Source of the DNA: Chloracidobacterium sp. UBA6041
GTDB taxonomy: Bacteria > Acidobacteriota > Blastocatellia > Pyrinomonadales > Pyrinomonadaceae
Assembly: GCA_002427845.1 (NCBI GenBank)
Contig: DIYZ01000009.1
Coordinates: forward strand, 2,448-41,583
Direction of reading: 5' to 3'
DNA length: 39,136 nt
Under the pieces are notes generated by a model. That model saw only the letters and a program-made list of their open reading frames with translations. It made no database searches and was not told the DNA's origin. Position numbers and translations under genes: made by a program. Every line of letters starts with the position of its first letter. Position 1 is the stretch's first letter. Below are positions 33,350 through 39,136 of this stretch, one piece after another.

Positions 33350-34309
33350 ATGTATCCATTCAAAAACATTCTGTTCCCAACTGATTTCACGCCCCACGCT
33401 CGCGCCGCGCTGAAATACGCGGCGGCGTTTGCCCGCAAAGCGGGCGGGCGCGTTGTGCTGTTCAGCGTTCAGAGCGCGACGGTTCCCGCCAATTTATTGA
33501 CGCTGCCCGAACGTATTTTCGAAGAGCAGGAAAATAAATGGTTACTGCAGGTGAGGAGCGACGTTCGCAGCCTGCTCGCCGATCCGCTTTTCGACGGCCT
33601 TGAGGTTGAGCCGGTCATTGTCGAAGGAGAACCTGCGCCTGAGATTGCAAAGGCAGTGCGCGAGTATGAGATCGATCTGGTAACCGTGGTGACTCACGGG
33701 CGCAAGGGTCTGTCGCGCGCGCTTTGGGGATCGACGGCCGAAGAGATCATTGCCGAAGCGCCATGTCCGGTGCTGACAATTCGTCCGCCACAACACGATT
33801 TTGTAGAACACAAGGGCGCCTATACTGAAATCCGTTTGAATCGGATAGTGCTATCGACAAACTTTCGGCCGTCGTCTGTGGCGGCCACGCAGGTGGCTAC
33901 CCAACTGGCAAATCAAACCGGCGCTGAACTTCACGCTGTGTATGTGATTGGAGACTACCTGGAACAAATCTCGGTGATGTTTCCCGAAGGTGGTCTCAAC
34001 GCGCTGACTCGGTTGCGCAGTTACGTGCAGGAACGCATGAGCCAACTCTCTCGCGGAGATGGCGCTCGCGCTATTACCCACATTGCCGAGGGACGTCCTT
34101 ATGAAGAGATCGTTCGTCTGGCAGCGGAGAAAGACGCAGATTTGCTGGTCATCGGTACTAACGTTCACGCTTCGCTTTTTGGCGGCACGCCCGTCCTGGG
34201 ATCTGAAATCGAACGCGTTGTGAGAAACGCGCCCTGTCCGGTGCTCTGTGTGCCGGCAGCTCGAGTGATAACTCCGCTTCCCGCGCTTATTACGCAACCG
34301 GTCAGCTAA
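33350..34309 (+). CDS. tandem universal stress protein (UspA family)
   Basis: Protein of 319 residues with two Usp domains. The first (about 1-150) starts FKNILFPTDFTPHARAAL and has the nucleotide loop THGRKGLSRALWGSTAEEII; the second (about 164-306) starts LNRIVLSTNF and has GTNVHASLFGGTPVLGSEIERVV with the G-x2-G-x9-G-[ST] ATP-binding pattern. Both end with APCPVL. Likely an ATP-binding cytoplasmic stress protein. No strong ribosome site precedes the ATG. The gene diverges from the ABC transporter. Confidence 0.95.
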   Translation: MYPFKNILFPTDFTPHARAALKYAAAFARKAGGRVVLFSVQSATVPANLLTLPERIFEEQENKWLLQVRSDVRSLLADPLFDGLEVEPVIVEGEPAPEIAKAVREYEIDLVTVVTHGRKGLSRALWGSTAEEIIAEAPCPVLTIRPPQHDFVEHKGAYTEIRLNRIVLSTNFRPSSVAATQVATQLANQTGAELHAVYVIGDYLEQISVMFPEGGLNALTRLRSYVQERMSQLSRGDGARAITHIAEGRPYEEIVRLAAEKDADLLVIGTNVHASLFGGTPVLGSEIERVVRNAPCPVLCVPAARVITPLPALITQPVS

Positions 34310-34315
34310 GTTTAG

Positions 34316-34376
34316 AGTTGTCCAAGCTTTAGCTTGCCATTGGGTAACGTCGCAACCTGAAGGTTGAACTCTCAAC
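34316..34376. repeat. cluster of mini-palindromes after the stress-protein gene
   Basis: CAAGCTTTAGCTTG and CAACCTGAAGGTTG are short perfect palindromes, with AGAGTT and AACTCT at the two ends forming a longer closing pair. The style matches the other mini-palindromes (arms 6-10 nt, 2-nt loop). Confidence 0.65.
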
Positions 34377-34400
34377 TTCTCTCTCGAAATTGGATCAAGT

Positions 34401-34432
34401 AAAAAGCGAGGCGGAAAATATCCACCTCGCTT
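34401..34432 (-). terminator. terminator between convergent Usp and transglycosylase genes
   Basis: AAGCGAGG (34404-34411) pairs with CCTCGCTT (34425-34432), extended by GGA/TCC inside. The minus strand ends GCTTTTTACTT, serving the lytic transglycosylase; the plus strand has a weaker TTATTTC. Confidence 0.8.
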
Positions 34433-34462
34433 ATTTCATTAGTCCGCGATTGTGCGCAAAGT

Positions 34463-35281
34463 TTACTGAGTGATCAATTGCAGCCGGCCGTCAGGAAGCC
34501 GCACTGCAAACACGCTCCGTTCATATATTGTTAGCGGCGCCGATTCCTTGTTTTGCATGGCAGCTAGCTGGTCTCGCGTATAGCTGCTGGCGGTTCGTGC
34601 CGCGAGCGGATCGCGAATCAAATCATAGCGCCTGCTTATTCTGCGCACATACTCCTGCGTTTCACTGTAGGGAGGAATGCGATAGCCATACTTCATGACT
34701 GCACCCTCACCCGCATTGTAACCGGCCAATGCCAGGTTTACGTCTCCCTGAAAGAGATCCAAGAGAAAGCGCACATAGCGAGCGCCACCTTCGATGTTCT
34801 GTCGCGGATCCCAGATGCTGGTAACGCCGAAACGTTGAGCTGTCCCCGGCATCAATTGCATTAGTCCGCGCGCACCTTTGTTCGACATCGCGCGAGGTTT
34901 GAAAGTCGATTCCTGATGCATGATTGAGTAGATGAGCAAAGGATCAACTGAATTACGAGTACCCGAGTCGACTATGAAGCTGTCTACTTGCGCATTGCCG
35001 GTAGTAAATCTGTCGAGGGAATTGCTGACCTTTATCTCGGCCATTCGGTCATTGATGATGGCTTTTATCGTTCCTGCGCTCGCGGAATATTTGGCGCCAC
35101 GCGTTCGTCCTGGCCGCGACAACTTCGGCGCTGAGGCGTCCGTCTGAGATTTCTGCAATTTAATTGCGCCCGCAAAATCAAAGTTATCTACGCGGTAGTT
35201 CGATCCGCTTTGGGCGAACGCTGAGAGGGCCGATACCAGCAGGAATGCAGCAGCTAGAGAAGGTGTTTTCATAAGCTTCAA
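34463..35281 (-). CDS. lytic transglycosylase (SLT domain)
   Basis: Peptidoglycan-cleaving enzyme of 272 residues. Signal peptide at 1-24 (LLVSALSAFAQ). The Slt domain runs from about 108 to 225: DPLLIYSIMHQESTFKP with catalytic Glu124, then GARGLMQLMPGTAQRFGV (137-153) and LAGYNAGEGAV (186-195). It ends with a small domain carrying the ERSVFAVRLPDGR motif. Substrate is the murein glycan in the periplasm. It is convergent with the stress-protein gene and separated from it by a terminator. Confidence 0.95.
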   Translation of the reverse strand: MKLMKTPSLAAAFLLVSALSAFAQSGSNYRVDNFDFAGAIKLQKSQTDASAPKLSRPGRTRGAKYSASAGTIKAIINDRMAEIKVSNSLDRFTTGNAQVDSFIVDSGTRNSVDPLLIYSIMHQESTFKPRAMSNKGARGLMQLMPGTAQRFGVTSIWDPRQNIEGGARYVRFLLDLFQGDVNLALAGYNAGEGAVMKYGYRIPPYSETQEYVRRISRRYDLIRDPLAARTASSYTRDQLAAMQNKESAPLTIYERSVFAVRLPDGRLQLITQ

Positions 35282-35808
35282 TTTGGTCCGAAACGATTTT
35301 CAAATCCGGCGCGCCAGGAATTTGTCAGCCGAAGAAAGATTTGGTGGTGGGGAGCGGTCTATTTTGTCGTTCACCGAATACCACAGGGATAGTAACATAC
35401 GGGTTAAACGGTTACCAACAATGTAATATTCAACAGGAAAACGCGCCATTTTTGGGAGTTTTGGTAGGAGCCGTCGAGGGCCAGGCAAGTGGCTAATGAG
35501 GTGTAGCTGCCGCGGAAGATGACGCGAAGGTTGTCCGGCAAGGTTTCATGCCTACTGAGTTCTCTTGTCTGTCTTCTCGCCTGACTGGCTACGGAATTAC
35601 TCGCCCTGTCGTCACACCAACGTAAGCGTATAAGAAATATAGAAACGGCAAAATTGCCCGGCTACAAAATCGCTTGCATTTAGCGAGTCACGCTCCTTCC
35701 CGGAAGACCGTTTGAATTCTTGGAAGAGTCGGTATCATACGCGCGCTTTCCCAAGACTTTCGTTTCAGTAGTCGCGCCTCGTGCGCATCTCACAAAAAGA
35801 AGGAACCA

Positions 35809-36162
35809 ATGAAAAAAATACTTTCGATAATCTTGTCGCTGCTTTTCGTCTCTTCGATAGTGCTGGCAGGTCAAAATGCCAACAGATCGACAACTACTAA
35901 CAATTCCACCACTGCTGCAAAAACCCCCAGGAAACGCGGACCAGTTTTTAGGGCCAACAAGGATCAGGTCAAGCAAGCCCAGGCGATTCTCAAGCAGCGA
36001 GGTTTTTACGCTGGTGAGCAAACAGGAAAACTGGATGCAGATACGCGCGCTGGTCTAAAGAAGTATCAGGCAGCGGAAAACCTCAAAGTTACCGGCACGC
36101 TCAATAAGGCAACTCTTGAAAAGATGGGAATCACGTTAACGGATAAACAGAAGGATATGTAG
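35809..36162 (+). CDS. secreted peptidoglycan-binding domain protein
   Basis: Protein of 117 residues with signal peptide MKKILSIILSLLFVSSIVLA and a Thr/Asn-rich linker. The PG_binding_1 domain at about 52-111 reads VKQAQAILKQRGFYAGEQTGK, then DADTRAGLKKYQ and KVTGTLNKATLEKMG. AAGGA lies 4 nt before the ATG. It binds murein by family knowledge; no enzyme domain is attached. The preceding gap 35282-35808 (527 nt) has no gene that I can support. Confidence 0.92.
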   Translation: MKKILSIILSLLFVSSIVLAGQNANRSTTTNNSTTAAKTPRKRGPVFRANKDQVKQAQAILKQRGFYAGEQTGKLDADTRAGLKKYQAAENLKVTGTLNKATLEKMGITLTDKQKDM

Positions 36163-36180
36163 TCAGATTCCGCGGGGGAA

Positions 36181-36201
36181 GAGACTCGTAAAACGAGTCT
36201 C
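36181..36201. repeat. GAGACTCGT mini-palindrome
   Basis: Perfect arms GAGACTCGT and ACGAGTCTC with an AAA loop, 18 nt past the peptidoglycan-binding gene. Same style as the other mini-palindromes. Confidence 0.8.
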
Positions 36202-36207
36202 TAAGCT

Positions 36208-36253
36208 AAAAGCGCGAGCGTAGTCTTTTTCATAGACCAGCGCTCGCGCTTTT
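36208..36253 (+). terminator. bidirectional terminator between convergent genes
   Basis: AAAAGCGCGAGCG (36208-36220) pairs perfectly with CGCTCGCGCTTTT (36241-36253), with GTC/GAC pairing in the loop. It has A-rich and T-rich flanks and can end both the upstream plus-strand gene and alaS. Confidence 0.82.
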
Positions 36254-36266
36254 GCTATATCGTGTC

Positions 36267-36286
36267 CGACAAACTTCAGTTTGTCG
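36267..36286. repeat. CGACAAACT mini-palindrome, second copy
   Basis: Arms CGACAAACT and AGTTTGTCG with loop TC, identical arms to 5136-5155. It is between the terminator and the alaS stop. Confidence 0.85.
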
Positions 36287-36305
36287 CTGACTCTTCGCAA
36301 GTCGT

Positions 36306-39104
36306 CTACCTAAGTAGTTTCTCCACTACTGCGTAACTTGCTTCAAGAGCCTCACTGAGTTTTTCCGGCTGACTGCCGCCGCCTTCCGCCATATCAGCTT
36401 TGCCACCGCCGCGGCCCCCGACAATCTGCGCCAACTCTTTGATGACCTTGCCGGCGGGAATTCTGCCGGTTAAATCATCCGACGTGCGAACGATCAGCGA
36501 AACCTTTCCCTCGCTGCTGCGACCGAGAATTACCACGCCCGACTTAATGCGCGCGAGTAGCGTGTCGGAAAGCTGGCGCATGCCGGCGGAGTCCAGCCCA
36601 CTTGCTTCGCGCGCGACCACCTGCACGCCCGCTATTTCGCGCGCCTCATTTCCATTGGACGCCGAAGAGTTGAGCGCTCCGCTCGCGATCTTCAGGCGCA
36701 ACTCTTCTGCCTCGCGCCGCGCTTTCTTCAATTCTTCCTGCAACCGTATTACTGTGGCCGGCAGCTCCGCGCGAGAAGTTCGCAAATTGGCGGTGACTTT
36801 TTCCACGATGCTTTCGCTCTCGCGAAACCGTGCGAAGGCGTCTACGCCGGTAACGGCGCGAATGCGACGAACGCCGGACGCAATCGATTCGTCGCTGACA
36901 ATTTTGAAGAGACCGATATCTCCGGTGGCGCGCACGTGCGTGCCGCCACAAAGCTCGCGGGAAAAAATATTCTCCGTGCCCCTGATCGAAAGCACGCGCA
37001 CTTTCTCGCCATACTTCTCGCCAAACAAAGCCATTGCGCCTGAACGCATCGCCTCTTCAATCGCCATCTCGTTTGTTTCAACCGGCTCGTTGCGGAGGAT
37101 GTGATAGTTGACGAGATTTTCGATCTCTTCGATTTCAGTTGCGGTTAACGGTTGATAATGCGAAAAGTCGAAGCGCAGGTAATTCGGCGCCACTACGGAG
37201 CCGGCCTGCTTGACGTGCGTTCCCAAAACTTCGCGCAAGGCCGCATGCATCAAGTGCGTCGCCGTATGATTGCGGCGAGTGGCGTCGCGCTTTTCCACGT
37301 CAACTTCTGCCACCACCGCATCGCCAACTTTCAATGTTCCTTTTTCGACCCTTACCTTGTGAACGATCAATCCCTGCGCCGGTGAATAGGTATCGAGAAC
37401 GGCTGCGCTCATGTCAGAACCACCTGCGTTAGCGGGTGGGCTGCTCAGTTTGCCGACGTCGCCGACTTGTCCACCGCTCTCGGCATAGAACGGAGTTTGA
37501 TCAAGAACGACTTCACCTTCATCGCCTTCGTTCAATGATTGGACCTGATCGTTGCCCTTGATAAGCGCGACGATTGTTGAATCCGAGCGAGTGGTTTCAT
37601 AGCCCCTAAATTGCGACTTCGTATCCGTGCGACGCGACAGGGCTACATAAACTGGTTTCGCTTTCTTGTCCTCAGTTCTTCGGGCTTCAGTCTTGTTTTC
37701 TTGAAGTCGGCTTAAAAGACGCTCAATTCCTTCCCTAAAAACTTCTTCAGTCATTGAGTCGATTTCGTGAACGAAATACTTAGCTTGCAGACCCTCCTCA
37801 TAAATTGGACTTAAAATTTTATGCCTCCCCCGCGAAAGGACTATGTACATCAAATCAATGGGTGTACCAAAAGTGTCGTAGAGCTTCACAAGTTCAAGAG
37901 CTGGGACCAACACCTCACCCGTTTCCTGCACGCTCTTCTCTATAAGCTCATCGAGCTTGAGCAAACCCATGGTGAGCGTCGAACCAAAGCGCTCCTCTTC
38001 CAGCTTCACCATTTTCTCGATGAAGTCCCGTTGCGCCTCCAGCTCCGGATAAGGCTCGTGCATCTGATCGACGACGAAGTCCGTCACTTTGTAGAAAAAC
38101 TGATCCTTGAAACCGAGCGCGTGCCGCCCCTGGTAAATTGCGCGGCGCATTATTTTCCGCAGCACGTAGTTGCGGCCTTCGTTGCCGGGCAGTATGCCGT
38201 CGGCAATTGAGAAGGCGGTCGCTCGCGCGTGATCGGCAATGACGCGCATCGCAAAACCTTCTTGCGTTTCCGGCTCATAATGACGATCCGCAAGTTTGGC
38301 GGTGAACTCGATGATCGGGCGAATCAAGTCCGTATCGTAATTCGATTTCACTCCCTGCAAGATGACTGCCAGGCGTTCGAGTCCTGCGCCTGTATCAACC
38401 GAAGGCTTTGGCAAAGGCACCTGAACGATCTCGCCCGCCTCATTCTGGCTGCGGTCATACTGCATGAAGACCAGATTCCAAATCTCCGTCGGGTCATCGC
38501 CCGGGCCATTCACCAGTTCGGCGCGATTCTTCGTGGGATCGTTGGGATCGTCACCCATGTAATAGTGAATTTCGCTGCATGGACCACAGGGACCGGTGTC
38601 GCCCATTTGCCAGAAGTTGTCTTTGCGTCCGAAGCGCAGAATTCTTTCGCGCGGAGCGCCGACTTGTTCCCAAAGCCTTTCGGCTTCTTCATCGGCCGGG
38701 ACTTCTTCATCGCCGCCAAACACGCTAAACCACAAGCGAGCAGGATCTAATTTGAGTTCGTTAACGAGCAGGTCCCAGGCATATTTGATGGCATCTTCCT
38801 TGAAGTAATCGCCAAACGAAAAATTGCCGAGCATCTCGAAAAACGTGTGATGCCGCGCCGTCTTGCCGACTTCGTCCAGGTCGTTATGCTTGCCGCCAGC
38901 GCGCACGCATTTTTGCGACGAGCAGGCGCGCACGTAGTCGCGCTTCTCCAAACCGAGGAACACGTCCTTAAACTGATTCATGCCCGCGTTGGTGAAAAGC
39001 AACGTCGGATCGTTGGCAGGCAACAAGGGCGACGAGCGCACACGTGTATGCCCGTGCCGCTCGAAGTAACTCAGAAAAGCTTCGCGAATCTCGTTTCCAG
39101 TCAT
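36306..39104 (-). CDS. alaS: alanyl-tRNA synthetase
   Basis: Charges tRNA-Ala and proofreads it. The 932 residues are longer than the usual 870-890. Class II catalytic core at 1-350 (SSPLLPANDPTLLFTNAGM, motif 2 around HHTFFEMLGNFSFG, DTGAGLERL). The editing domain has zinc ligands His613, His617 (HTATH), Cys719 and His723 (CGGTH). A DHHA1 C-terminal domain ends in IVGGRGGGKADMAEGGG. Two oddities: extra sequence at about 419-455 (YIVLSRGRHKILSPIYEEG) and a short insertion PPANAGGSD near 556-564 encoded by a palindromic repeat. Confidence 0.97.
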   Translation of the reverse strand: MTGNEIREAFLSYFERHGHTRVRSSPLLPANDPTLLFTNAGMNQFKDVFLGLEKRDYVRACSSQKCVRAGGKHNDLDEVGKTARHHTFFEMLGNFSFGDYFKEDAIKYAWDLLVNELKLDPARLWFSVFGGDEEVPADEEAERLWEQVGAPRERILRFGRKDNFWQMGDTGPCGPCSEIHYYMGDDPNDPTKNRAELVNGPGDDPTEIWNLVFMQYDRSQNEAGEIVQVPLPKPSVDTGAGLERLAVILQGVKSNYDTDLIRPIIEFTAKLADRHYEPETQEGFAMRVIADHARATAFSIADGILPGNEGRNYVLRKIMRRAIYQGRHALGFKDQFFYKVTDFVVDQMHEPYPELEAQRDFIEKMVKLEEERFGSTLTMGLLKLDELIEKSVQETGEVLVPALELVKLYDTFGTPIDLMYIVLSRGRHKILSPIYEEGLQAKYFVHEIDSMTEEVFREGIERLLSRLQENKTEARRTEDKKAKPVYVALSRRTDTKSQFRGYETTRSDSTIVALIKGNDQVQSLNEGDEGEVVLDQTPFYAESGGQVGDVGKLSSPPANAGGSDMSAAVLDTYSPAQGLIVHKVRVEKGTLKVGDAVVAEVDVEKRDATRRNHTATHLMHAALREVLGTHVKQAGSVVAPNYLRFDFSHYQPLTATEIEEIENLVNYHILRNEPVETNEMAIEEAMRSGAMALFGEKYGEKVRVLSIRGTENIFSRELCGGTHVRATGDIGLFKIVSDESIASGVRRIRAVTGVDAFARFRESESIVEKVTANLRTSRAELPATVIRLQEELKKARREAEELRLKIASGALNSSASNGNEAREIAGVQVVAREASGLDSAGMRQLSDTLLARIKSGVVILGRSSEGKVSLIVRTSDDLTGRIPAGKVIKELAQIVGGRGGGKADMAEGGGSQPEKLSEALEASYAVVEKLLR
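37420..37439. repeat. CCACC palindrome inside alaS
   Basis: CCACCTGC and GCGGGTGG arms around GTTA, one mismatch. On the coding strand it yields in-frame PPANAGG. Its style matches the other mini-palindromes. Confidence 0.75.
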
Positions 39105-39136
39105 AATCAGTAAGTGATAAGTGCCACGACATCGTT

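Noticed and set aside
35300..35488. 62-codon minus-strand frame
   Set aside because: No ribosome site, low-complexity composition and no recognisable domain; treated as intergenic.
1..39136. CRISPR arrays, tRNA, rRNA, prophage or transposase genes
   Set aside because: No regularly spaced repeats, cloverleaf-like sequence or relevant proteins were found.

Overview
This window looks like chromosomal DNA of a free-living Gram-negative heterotroph, most likely Acidobacteriota and perhaps Blastocatellia. That placement is inferred from gene content and style: moderate GC, an outer-membrane barrel with a carboxypeptidase-regulatory-like domain, S8/PD40/DUF4214 secreted-protein modules, Asn/Ser-rich lipoproteins and many short palindromic repeats. 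No rRNA, tRNA, phage, transposase or CRISPR was seen. Most genes are housekeeping; the accessory signal lies in decayed toxin-antitoxin loci, a pile-up of secreted-protein fragments, and repeats that enter coding sequence.

Layout. 1-6010 holds a DsbA-like thiol oxidoreductase, a small lipoprotein, purS-purQ coupled by a GTGA overlap, a convergent DUF4870 membrane protein, then a minus-strand run of a WalJ/YycJ-type metallo-hydrolase, a DUF4019-like lipoprotein and purB. 6089-6654 is a MazF/PemK-type toxin-antitoxin pair whose toxin is frameshifted. 6894-8851 encodes a NYN-domain protein and an M16 peptidase. 9340-10905 is a decayed S8 protease locus: a frameshift after the catalytic Ser, then tails of a PD40/TolB-like protein and a DUF4214 protein. 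11183-17826 carries a plug-less outer-membrane barrel, a 979-residue membrane histidine kinase and a sigma54-type response regulator. 18088-20265 holds a family-4-like uracil-DNA glycosylase, YgfZ and a small protein. 20282-23554 holds a secreted protein, a methyltransferase, a YjbQ-family protein and a large secreted protein with predicted beta-rich domains. 23748-29948 is transport and energy: BioY, a membrane pyrophosphatase, CstA and a secreted protein. 29967-30683 is a second toxin-antitoxin region, mostly broken. 30717-33050 is a polar amino-acid ABC importer with the binding protein fused to the permease. 33350-39104 holds a tandem universal stress protein, a lytic transglycosylase, a peptidoglycan-binding protein and alaS.

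The feature most worth pursuing is a set of short palindromes (arms about 6-10 nt, loop 2-4 nt) with different arm sequences. They occur between genes and also in frame inside alaS, ygfZ and the N-terminus of a lipoprotein gene; a separate CTTTGCG repeat forms the C-terminus of the uracil-DNA glycosylase. They resemble REP/MITE-like repeats tolerated as protein insertions. No fully new multi-gene system could be supported from sequence alone.
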